64,000 nucleotides of DNA from contig JAEZUE010000004.1 in assembly GCA_023443455.1 (NCBI GenBank), forward strand, positions 124,001 through 188,000, written 5' to 3'. This document shows, piece after piece, positions 51,025 through 58,546 of the stretch. Both the position numbers and the translations under genes were made by a program. The notes under the pieces are model-generated. The model had not been told where the DNA came from. It did no database searches and saw only the letters and a program-made list of their open reading frames with translations. Numbering within the stretch: position 1 is the first letter of the stretch; the number at the start of each line of letters is the position of its first letter. The stretch is from Verrucomicrobiota bacterium. GTDB taxonomy: Bacteria; Verrucomicrobiota; Verrucomicrobiia; Opitutales; Opitutaceae.

Positions 51025-51765
51025 TCAGTCGGTCCCGGCGGTGTGTTTTTTGCCGAGCAACGCGGTCTGTTCGCATTCGCCAAGGATGGCGATGGCGGAG
51101 TCGGCGTCTTCGGCGCGCCAGAGCTGCGCGAGCAGGTCGGTTTTCTGCACCATCAGGCAGAGGCGGGCGAGTGTGTGGAGATGCAGGCGGTCGTCGCCGC
51201 AGCAGATCAGGAAGAACAGGCGCGTATGGCCGCCGTCGGAGGCGCCGAAGGGGATCGTGGCGATCGTGCGGCCGAGCATGAGAAACGAGCCTTCGTACTG
51301 GTACTCCTCGTGGTGGCGGGCGTGCAGCAGGGCGGCGCCGCCGGGCAGCGCCGTCGAGCAGAGCTCCTCGCGGATCTGGATGCTTTCGAGCAGGGATTTC
51401 GGGTCGAAGACCCGGCCGGTGCCGGCGGCGAAGTCGACCATGTCGCGCAGTACGGAGGACTTGGTGCGCGAGGGCAGCTCGAGGTTGATGTAGTCGGTGC
51501 GGATCAGCTCGGGCATCAGCGCATCCTCTTCGCGGATGCGGCGGACCTGCGGCATCGTCTGGTCGTGGAAGGCGCTGAGGCGGCGGTCGGGCAGGCCCAT
51601 GATCCGGCGCGAGGCCCATTCGTCGACGTCGCCGCGGAGGAAGATGGGATGCTCCCCGCGCATGGTGTGGGGCATGTCGGCGGTTTTGAGGAGGCGCACG
51701 ACATCTTCCGGGGTGAGGTGGAGATACTCGGCGACCTCATCGAGGGTCAGCATTCGATGGGGCAT
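51025..51765 (-). CDS. HTH plus PTS EIIA(Ntr)-like fusion protein
   Basis: A 246-residue protein. Residues 5-55 are an excisionase/MerR-like helix-turn-helix domain (TLDEVAEYLHLTPEDVVRLL), and residues 85-235 an EIIA(Ntr)/fructose-type EIIA domain. The predicted phosphohistidine is H148 in ALLHARHHEEY, equivalent to the PHAR motif of EIIA(Ntr). Such a protein could bind DNA or another target depending on phosphorylation by HPr; an HPr is encoded at 8.1 kb. No ptsP is in the window. Met5 is an alternative start. Confidence 0.85.
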   Translation of the reverse strand: MPHRMLTLDEVAEYLHLTPEDVVRLLKTADMPHTMRGEHPIFLRGDVDEWASRRIMGLPDRRLSAFHDQTMPQVRRIREEDALMPELIRTDYINLELPSRTKSSVLRDMVDFAAGTGRVFDPKSLLESIQIREELCSTALPGGAALLHARHHEEYQYEGSFLMLGRTIATIPFGASDGGHTRLFFLICCGDDRLHLHTLARLCLMVQKTDLLAQLWRAEDADSAIAILGECEQTALLGKKHTAGTD

Positions 51766-51967
51766 GAGGCGGACGAAGTTGAAGCGACCGCGCGCGGAAT
51801 GCAGCGAAAATGTTCATGGCGATCCGGGGACTCGCGCGGCGGGGACGCAGCGGAGAGGGCCGGGCGTGGTCGGTCGGTGGACGAGGCCGAGTCCCGCGTC
51901 GGTGACAGCGGCGCCGTGGCGCACGCCGCGCTCGACATGCTGCGGTGGAGCGTGCGTCTTGGTCGGC

Positions 51968-54556
51968 GTGACCGCCACCGCCCAGAACCACCCGCTCGCG
52001 CCGTTGCCCGGCCCGTACGATGCCGACGCTGCGCTCGACCGTTTCCTCGCGGTGATGGCGGAGCGCGGGCTCTCGCTCTATCCCGAGCAGGAGGAGGCGA
52101 TCCTTGAGCTGTTCGCGGGCAAGAACGTGATTCTCAATACGCCCACCGGCTCGGGCAAATCGCTGGTGGCGGCCGCGCTGCACTTCAAGTCGCTCTGCGC
52201 CGGCGAGCGTTCGGTCTACACCTGCCCGATCAAGGCGCTGGTGAACGAAAAGTTCCTCTCGCTCTGCCGCGACTTCGGGCCGGACAACGTGGGCATGATG
52301 ACCGGCGACGCCTCCGTGAACCCACGGGCGAAGGTGCTGTGCTGCACCGCCGAGATTCTCGCCAACATCGCGCTGCACCGCGGCCACGAGAGCGACATCC
52401 GCGCGGTGATCATGGACGAGTTCCACTACTACTCGGACCGCGAGCGCGGCTATGCCTGGCAGGTGCCGCTGCTCACCATGCCCGGCGCGCGTTTCCTGCT
52501 GATGTCGGCCACGCTCTCGGCGACGACCTTCTTCGAGGAGGAACTCGCGCGGCTGACCGGCATCGACTCGGTGACCGTGCGCGGCGACCGCCGGCCCGTG
52601 CCGTTGGAGTTCGAATACTCGGAGACGCCGCTGGCCGAGAAGGTGCAGGCGCTGCTCGATGGCAACCGCGCCCCCGTCTACCTCGTGCATTTCACGCAGC
52701 GCGCCGCCAGCGAGGCGGCGCAGGACCTGATGAGCCTGAACATCTGCACGCGCGAGGAGCGCGCGGCGCTCGGCGCGGAGCTGGAGGCGTTCAAGTTCAA
52801 CAGCCCCTACGGCAAGGAGATCAAGCGCTGGCTGCGGCACGGCATCGGCGTGCACCACGCCGGTCTGCTGCCGAAGTACCGCGTGCTGGTCGAACAGCTC
52901 GCGCAGCGCGGCCTGCTCAAGGTCGTGTGCGGCACCGACACGCTCGGTGTCGGCATCAACGTGCCGATCCGCACCGTGCTCTTCACCCAGCTCTGGAAAT
53001 ACGACGGGCAGAAGTCGGCGATCCTCAGCGTGCGCGATTTCCGCCAGATCTCCGGCCGCGCGGGCCGCCGCGGGTACGACGATGTCGGCTACGTCGTGAT
53101 CCAGGCGCCCGAGCACATGATCGCCAACAAGCGCGCCGAGGAGAAGGCCGCCGGCGATCCGAAGAAGGCGCGCAAGCTCGTGAAACTGCGCCCGCCGGAG
53201 GGCTTCGTCGGCTGGGACCAGAAGACGGTCGAGAGGCTGCGCACCGCGCCGGCCGAGGTGCTCACGTCGCATTTCGACGTGTCGCACGGCATGCTGCTCC
53301 AGATGCTCGCGCGCGACGGTGACGGCTGCCGCGCGATGCGGCAGCTCATCCGCGACTGCCATGAGACCGCGCCGCGCCGGCAGTACCTCGGCAAGAAGAC
53401 CTGGCAGCTCTTCCGGTCGCTGATCGAGCGCAAGATCGTCGAGTTCGTGCCGCCGCTGCCCAACGGCCGCAAACTGCGGGTGAATGTGGAGCTGCAGGAG
53501 GACTTCTCGCTGCACCAGACCCTGTCGCTTTGGTTGCTGGATACGCTGCCGCTGCTCGACCGGGCGTCGCCCACGTATGCGGTCGACGTGCTCACGCTCT
53601 GCGAGGCGATCGTCGAGGATCCCGATGCGATCCTGCGCCAGCAGGTGAGCAAGCTGAAGGGCGAGCTCGTGGCGGAGCTGAAGGCGGCCGGGGTCGAGTA
53701 CGACGACCGCATGGAGAAGCTCGAGCAGGTCGAGTACAACAAGCCGTTGCGCGAGTTCGTGTACGACACGTTCAACCGCTTCGCCGCCGCGCATCCCTGG
53801 ATCGAGGGCGAGAACATCCGGCCCAAGTCGATCGCGCGCGAGATGTTCGAGCGCTACCAGTCGTTCGGCGAGCATGTGCGCGACTACGGCCTCGAGCGCA
53901 TGGAGGGCCTGCTGCTGCGCCATCTCTCGCAGACCTGGAAGGTGCTGTCGCAGACCGTGCCCGAATCGTACAAGACCGAGGAGGTCTTGGAAATGGAGAC
54001 CTACTTCCGCGAGCTCATCCGCGGCATCGACTCCTCGCTGCTCGAGGAGTGGGAGAAGCTGCGCAACCCCGACTACGTGGCCGAGGAGGTGGGCGACAAG
54101 CCCGCGCGGCCGAGCAGCTACGATCTCACGCGCGATGTGCCCGCTTTCCGGCGACAGATCCGCGCGGCGATCTTCGCCTTCCTGCAGGACGTGCTTGTGC
54201 GCGACTGGGAGGCGGCGCTCGACAAGGTGGAGACCGGAGACGGGAAACTGCCGGAGACCGGAAAGGACGGGACGGAGCGCGCAGGGCTGACCGCGCGGCA
54301 GTTGGAGGATCTCTGGGCGCCGTATTTCGAGGCGCGCGGGCGTTTCCGGCTGGATCCGGCGGGGCGTGCGCTCGGGCACACGCACTGGGTCGAGGAGAAC
54401 CGCGAGACGGGCGAGTTGACCGTGGCGCAGGTATTGATCGACCCGGAGGAACAGAATGACTGGGAACTGAAGTTCACGGTGTTGCTGGCCGAGTCGCGCG
54501 CGGCGCAGTCGGTGGTGTTGCGCTTTGGCGGCCTCGGCCCGGTCGGCGCGTATTGA
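51968..54556 (+). CDS. Ski2/Mtr4-like DEAD/DEAH-box helicase (DUF3516 type)
   Basis: An 862-residue superfamily 2 helicase. The motifs are Walker A TPTGSGKS, motif II MDEFHYY, motif III LMSATLS, motif IV region VYLVHFTQR, motif V GTDTLGVGINVP and motif VI QISGRAGRRG. The C-terminal 400 residues correspond to the DUF3516-type region seen in bacterial relatives of eukaryotic RNA-exosome helicases. It starts with GTG at 51968; no ATG fits between the divergent EIIA gene and the conserved part. RNA turnover is a plausible role, by analogy only. Confidence 0.9.
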   Translation: MTATAQNHPLAPLPGPYDADAALDRFLAVMAERGLSLYPEQEEAILELFAGKNVILNTPTGSGKSLVAAALHFKSLCAGERSVYTCPIKALVNEKFLSLCRDFGPDNVGMMTGDASVNPRAKVLCCTAEILANIALHRGHESDIRAVIMDEFHYYSDRERGYAWQVPLLTMPGARFLLMSATLSATTFFEEELARLTGIDSVTVRGDRRPVPLEFEYSETPLAEKVQALLDGNRAPVYLVHFTQRAASEAAQDLMSLNICTREERAALGAELEAFKFNSPYGKEIKRWLRHGIGVHHAGLLPKYRVLVEQLAQRGLLKVVCGTDTLGVGINVPIRTVLFTQLWKYDGQKSAILSVRDFRQISGRAGRRGYDDVGYVVIQAPEHMIANKRAEEKAAGDPKKARKLVKLRPPEGFVGWDQKTVERLRTAPAEVLTSHFDVSHGMLLQMLARDGDGCRAMRQLIRDCHETAPRRQYLGKKTWQLFRSLIERKIVEFVPPLPNGRKLRVNVELQEDFSLHQTLSLWLLDTLPLLDRASPTYAVDVLTLCEAIVEDPDAILRQQVSKLKGELVAELKAAGVEYDDRMEKLEQVEYNKPLREFVYDTFNRFAAAHPWIEGENIRPKSIAREMFERYQSFGEHVRDYGLERMEGLLLRHLSQTWKVLSQTVPESYKTEEVLEMETYFRELIRGIDSSLLEEWEKLRNPDYVAEEVGDKPARPSSYDLTRDVPAFRRQIRAAIFAFLQDVLVRDWEAALDKVETGDGKLPETGKDGTERAGLTARQLEDLWAPYFEARGRFRLDPAGRALGHTHWVEENRETGELTVAQVLIDPEEQNDWELKFTVLLAESRAAQSVVLRFGGLGPVGAY

Positions 54557-54668
54557 GGAGGAGGGAACGGGCTTGCGGCGAAGGCGGCGGCGCCGTTTGC
54601 TCGCGCTCCGGTCGGGGCGGCGAAACGCATTGTCGCCCACCGGTGCAGTTCACCCGAATACACCTACC

Positions 54669-55247
54669 ATGAAGAAGCTTGGAACTCTCGCCCTCGCGTT
54701 CTCGTGCCTCGCCGGCGCGGGGTTCGCCCAGACCGAAGTCGCTGCTCCGGCGGCTCCCGATGCCGCGAAACTTGTCTTGGCGCACGATGTGATCAAGGCC
54801 ACGCAGGCCGACCGCATGATCGACGGCATCTCCGCCCAGATCAAACAGATGACCATGGCGCAGACCGCCCGCATGCTGCCGCCCGAGGCCACCGAGGAGC
54901 AGAAGGCCAAGGCGCTCGCGGTGCAGGGCGAGATCATGGACCTCGCGATGGCCGCGACGAAGGACATGATCGGCAAGCTCGATGGGATCTATGCCGATGT
55001 CTATTCGACCGGTGAGCTCGAGGCGCTGAAGGCGTTTTTCACCTCGGCCGAAGGCCGTTCGATGATCGAGAAGCAGCCGGTGCTCATGCAGAAGATGATG
55101 CCTTTGATGCAGCAGATGCAGGCCGAGCTGATGCCGAAGATCAACGAGATCATCGGCAGGGCGAAGGCCGAACTGACGCCGCCGAAGGCGCCGATCTCGG
55201 CCACCACGCCGCCGATCGAGGTGCCCGCCGTGGCGCCGAAGCAGTAG
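54669..55247 (+). CDS. DUF2059 exported protein
   Basis: A 192-residue protein with a signal peptide (KKLGTLALAFSCLAGAGFA). The central region fits the DUF2059 pattern: YADVYSTGELEALKAFFTSA followed by EGRSMIEKQPVLM. It is Met/Ala/Gln-rich and helical, and ends in a Pro-rich tail. The function of the family is not known. It has its own strong terminator. Confidence 0.85.
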   Translation: MKKLGTLALAFSCLAGAGFAQTEVAAPAAPDAAKLVLAHDVIKATQADRMIDGISAQIKQMTMAQTARMLPPEATEEQKAKALAVQGEIMDLAMAATKDMIGKLDGIYADVYSTGELEALKAFFTSAEGRSMIEKQPVLMQKMMPLMQQMQAELMPKINEIIGRAKAELTPPKAPISATTPPIEVPAVAPKQ

Positions 55248-55271
55248 GGCGCAGACGTTTTCGTATTTGCC

Positions 55272-55304
55272 GAGCCGGGATCCTGTGGGTCCCGGCTCTT
55301 TTTT
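55272..55304 (+). terminator. Strong intrinsic terminator after DUF2059 gene
   Basis: GAGCCGGGA and TCCCGGCTC form a perfect 9-bp stem with a 9-nt loop, followed by six T. Confidence 0.88.
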
Positions 55305-55305
55305 G

Positions 55306-55667
55306 TCGTCGGTTCCGGCGCCGGGCTGCGCGATCTCGAAGCCGAATCGTCCAGGCCGTGGTGCCGTCGTTCGAGGCTTGGTGGCCGGGGGCGATGGGCA
55401 GTTCGTTGGCGAAACTGCTCCGCCCGGTATTGCCGCTCGGGCGCGCGGCGCCTCGGAGGGAGCATCTCCGCGCCGGGTCGGGCCGTTCGCCATTGGTGGT
55501 TGCGGAAAATCGGATGGTGAAAGCTCGTTGTCGCCAACAAACAACTTCAAGACTCGGGCTGCGATCGCGAGCGGGAGAGCGGTCGGGGCCGGAGGCGGCG
55601 GGGGCGAAGGCCGACCGGGGGGCGCGAATGAAGGCCGTCGATATTAGTCGGTGACGGGGTCCGGGTC
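55306..55667. other. Non-coding gap between convergent genes
   Basis: About 360 bp with no supported gene. Short open frames exist on both strands but none shows natural protein composition or family motifs. No copy of the inverted-repeat element of the other convergent gaps is seen here. Confidence 0.5.
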
Positions 55668-56444
55668 CTATTCGGGCCCGAGTCGGGCGAGTCCGTCGAC
55701 CGCGCGCGGGTGGTTTGGGACGATGCGGAGCGCCGTCTCGAAGGCGTGGCGGGCGGCATCCTTGCGCCCGGCCCGGAGGAGCATGTCGCCGAGGGCGACC
55801 TGCGGTTCGGCCGACTCCGGCCGGAGCATCGCGGCGTCGCGGAAGGCCGCCTCGGCCTGTGGCCAGTTCCTGGCATGGGCTTCGATGCTGCCGGTGGTCA
55901 TGGCGCCGGCGAAGGGATCGCGCTTCGCGATCTCGGCGGCTTGGGCCAACGCCTTGCCGTGCCCGCCGCCAGCGATCGAGGGCGCCTTCTCGTAGAATTC
56001 GGCCAGCCCGCGACGGTATTCGATTTCTTCGGGCGCGAGTTCGACCGCCGTCTCGAGCGCGGAGCGGCATTTTCGGGCGAGCCCGAGCTGGCGGAAGATC
56101 GAGGCCTTGCCTGCCAGTTTGCCGTAGGCCTCGCCGAGGTCCGCCCAATAGAGCGCGTTGGCCGGTTCGAGGCGGGTGCAGCGTTCGTAGTGGGCGGCGA
56201 CTCGTTCCCAATCCTTCGTCCGCTTGGCGAGGCGGCCCAGATAGTATTCGGCGACGGCGTCGTTCGGGTTGGCGGCGAGGATCGCCGCGAAGGCGGCTTT
56301 GGCGTCGGCGTCGCGCCGTGCGGTGTAGTGCGCGTGGGCCGATGCGAGTTCCGGGCTGAGCAATGCGGGCTCGGCGGCCCGAGTGGAGGCCAAAATGGTC
56401 AAGGCCAACAGAGGGACGAGGATCGGGAAGTGGACGCGGCGCAT
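55668..56444 (-). CDS. Exported TPR-repeat protein
   Basis: A 258-residue protein with a signal peptide (FPILVPLLALTILASTRAAE) and four to six tetratricopeptide repeats, for example AVAEYYLGRLAKRTKDWERV and PQVALGDMLLRAGRKDAARH. TPRs mediate protein contacts, probably in the periplasm here. The start at 56444 (MRRVHFPIL) is chosen because it places the signal peptide first. The two palindromes lie upstream of it. Confidence 0.85.
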   Translation of the reverse strand: MRRVHFPILVPLLALTILASTRAAEPALLSPELASAHAHYTARRDADAKAAFAAILAANPNDAVAEYYLGRLAKRTKDWERVAAHYERCTRLEPANALYWADLGEAYGKLAGKASIFRQLGLARKCRSALETAVELAPEEIEYRRGLAEFYEKAPSIAGGGHGKALAQAAEIAKRDPFAGAMTTGSIEAHARNWPQAEAAFRDAAMLRPESAEPQVALGDMLLRAGRKDAARHAFETALRIVPNHPRAVDGLARLGPE

Positions 56445-56520
56445 GGGTGCAGCAGAACGAAGATTCCCGGCCGACTGAAGGCAGAAACGGGTCCACCGCA
56501 GGGCAGCGCGGCAGCCTTCC

Positions 56521-56556
56521 GACCGTTTACGTTCACGGCCGTGAATGTAAACGGTC
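56521..56556. repeat. Long palindrome 1 (TTCACGGCCGTGAA core)
   Basis: A 36-bp dyad, GACCGTTTAC at the left and GTAAACGGTC at the right around the core TTCACGGCCGTGAA. The only unpaired position is a G facing a T, which would still wobble in RNA. It lies upstream of the leftward TPR gene. Confidence 0.85.
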
Positions 56557-56636
56557 GCCGATGCAGGGTGGGGCCTGGGGCGCAGGGGCGGTTCCCAGAG
56601 GGGAGAGGGCAAGTCGTGGACCAGGGCTGGGGCGAG

Positions 56637-56668
56637 CCGTATAAGTTCACGGCCGTGAACTTATACGG
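56637..56668. repeat. Long palindrome 2 (TTCACGGCCGTGAA core)
   Basis: A perfect 32-bp palindrome with CCGTATAAG at the left and CTTATACGG at the right of the same core as palindrome 1, 80 bp away. It lies 160 bp before ribE. The differences from palindrome 1 all keep pairing. Confidence 0.9.
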
Positions 56669-56827
56669 TTGATGGGCGGGGTTTGGGGCCGCCGAGTGAG
56701 CCGCCGAGTGGGCTTTGGGGTGGGGCGCTGTTTGGTTTGCAGGGGGTGGGGCGCTGGCGGGGTGGTGGGCGTCCGGTTGCGCAGAAATCGTTTGCAGGGG
56801 CGCGCAGGGGAACGATGCTTGCGCGCC

Positions 56828-57478
56828 ATGTTCACGGGAATTGTCGAAGAAACCGGCCGTGTCGTCTCGTTCGAGCACCTGGCCTCCGCTTGGCGACTCG
56901 TTGTCGAAGCCTCCACGGTTCTCACCGGTACCCAGGTCGGGGACAGCATCGCGGTGAACGGCTGCTGCCTGACCGTGGTCGCCAAGGACGCCGATCGTCT
57001 CGGCTTCGACCTGCTCGAGGAGACGATCCGCTTGACCAACATTTCCCGAGTTCCGGTCGGCGGGGTGGTGAATCTCGAACGTAGCCTGCGCCCCGACAGC
57101 AAGATGGGCGGGCATTTCGTGACCGGCCATGTCGATTGCCCCGGCGAGATCCTCGTGCTGGAGCCGCGCGGCGCCGACCGCTACCTGCGGGTGCGTTATC
57201 CGGTCCAGCATCGCGGCTTGCTCGTGCCGAAGGGCAGCATCGCGATCGACGGCGTCTCTCTGACCGTCGTCGAGGTCGTGGATGACTGGTTTTCGATCTG
57301 GCTGATCCCACACACGATGGAGGCCACGAACCTCGGCGGGCGGGTCGCCGGCGACCAGGTGAACCTCGAGTTCGACATGCTCGGCAAATACGTCGACCGG
57401 CTCATTTCCCTGCGCGAGGAGGCGAAGCTGAGCCCCGGCGAAAGCGGCGCCCCGGTGCGGCCGATCTGGCAGAGCTGA
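56828..57478 (+). CDS. ribE: Riboflavin synthase alpha chain
   Basis: A 216-residue lumazine-binding protein that dismutates two 6,7-dimethyl-8-ribityllumazine to riboflavin. The N-terminal barrel begins MFTGIVEETGRV with VNGCCLTVV, and the second barrel has GGHFVTGHVDCPGEI and AIDGVSLTVVEV. The internal duplication is typical. The start at 56828 is fixed by the MFTGIVE motif. No FMN riboswitch is seen upstream. It is the first gene of a tight five-gene unit, its stop one base from the next start. Confidence 0.96.
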   Translation: MFTGIVEETGRVVSFEHLASAWRLVVEASTVLTGTQVGDSIAVNGCCLTVVAKDADRLGFDLLEETIRLTNISRVPVGGVVNLERSLRPDSKMGGHFVTGHVDCPGEILVLEPRGADRYLRVRYPVQHRGLLVPKGSIAIDGVSLTVVEVVDDWFSIWLIPHTMEATNLGGRVAGDQVNLEFDMLGKYVDRLISLREEAKLSPGESGAPVRPIWQS

Positions 57479-57479
57479 C

Positions 57480-58544
57480 ATGGCGCTGCGCGAACAACTG
57501 CTGGCGGTCGCCGACGAACTGCGTCGCCGCAAGGCGGACGGCGAGAAGACCGTGCCGATCTCCGAGGAAACGCTCGCGGCGCTTCGTGACCTGGTGGCGC
57601 GCAAGGCCTCGCCCGGGCTCGGGAGCGAGGCCACGGTCTCCGAGGTTCGGGTACCGGATGCGTCGCCATCTCCCGCCGCCGCGGCGGCGGAGCCGGTCGG
57701 TCGGGCTGCACCGGCCATGCCGACGGAGCGCGTTCCCGAAGCGGCCCGCGCGGACGCCTCGGCTGCGCGCGAGTCGCGCCCTGCAGCGGCTCCGGGCCGG
57801 GGGGCGTTCGACGGCGACGATTCGCCGACGGCGAAACCGGGGCTCAAAATCGCGCCGCAACTCGGGGCGGGTGCGATCCCGCCGCCGCAGCGTTTCACGC
57901 TTCCCGAGGGCGACAAGCGGGCGCGCTGGGAGTGGTTGAAGGCTCACGTGGAAAACCACCCCGTGTGCCGGGCGCATGTGCGGCCGGGCAAGAAGGTGGT
58001 GCTCGGCTCCGGTGCGCTCGACGCGAAGGTGTTCTTCTGCGGCGACGCTCCGGGGCCGGAGGAGGAGCTGGAGGGTGAGCCGTTCGTGGGCCCCGCCGGA
58101 CAACTCCTCACCAAGATGATCAAGGCCATGGGGCTCGAGCGCGGCCAGGTCTACATCGGCGCCATCATGAACTGGCGCCCGGAGATGCCCACGCCGCCGG
58201 GGATCGAGCAGGCCGGCAACCGCCCGCCCTCGCCCGAGGAGATGGCCTTCTGTCTGCCGCATCTGCAGGCGCAGCTCGAGATCGTGCAGCCCGACGTGAT
58301 CGTCGCCCTCGGGGCGACGGTGGCCGCGGGACTGCTCGGCGCGGGCAGCTTCAAAACGCTCGGCGAGATCCGCGGGCGCTGGCACACCTTCGCCGGGCGG
58401 CCCGTGATGGTGACCTACCATCCCTCCTATCTCCTCCGCAACAACACCAACCGCGCCAAGCGCACGGTCTGGGAGGATCTGTTGCAGGTGATGGAGCGCG
58501 CGCAGTTGCCGATCGGTGAGCGGCAACGCAACTTCTTCCTCTGA
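57480..58544 (+). CDS. Family 4-type uracil-DNA glycosylase with altered cluster ligands
   Basis: A 354-residue DNA repair glycosylase. The first 140 residues are low-complexity (Ala/Pro/Glu). The catalytic part has motif GDAPGPEEELEGEPFVG (G188 onward) and HPSYLLR (H314), fitting UDG families 4/5. Of the four iron-sulfur cysteines of family 4 only C163 and C258 remain; the other two positions are H160 and W232 (NWRPE). A W-x-RP form also occurs in some other bacterial UDGs, as far as I recall, so the cluster may be absent. It is coupled tightly to ribE and opgG. Confidence 0.85.
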   Translation: MALREQLLAVADELRRRKADGEKTVPISEETLAALRDLVARKASPGLGSEATVSEVRVPDASPSPAAAAAEPVGRAAPAMPTERVPEAARADASAARESRPAAAPGRGAFDGDDSPTAKPGLKIAPQLGAGAIPPPQRFTLPEGDKRARWEWLKAHVENHPVCRAHVRPGKKVVLGSGALDAKVFFCGDAPGPEEELEGEPFVGPAGQLLTKMIKAMGLERGQVYIGAIMNWRPEMPTPPGIEQAGNRPPSPEEMAFCLPHLQAQLEIVQPDVIVALGATVAAGLLGAGSFKTLGEIRGRWHTFAGRPVMVTYHPSYLLRNNTNRAKRTVWEDLLQVMERAQLPIGERQRNFFL

Positions 58545-58546
58545 GC

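Noticed and set aside
55358..55654. Small frame that might be a transposase fragment
   Set aside because: Composition is unnatural on both strands and no transposase motif (DDE, HTH) could be seen.
56669..56827. FMN riboswitch upstream of ribE
   Set aside because: The conserved FMN-element motifs are not present; the region is only GC-rich.
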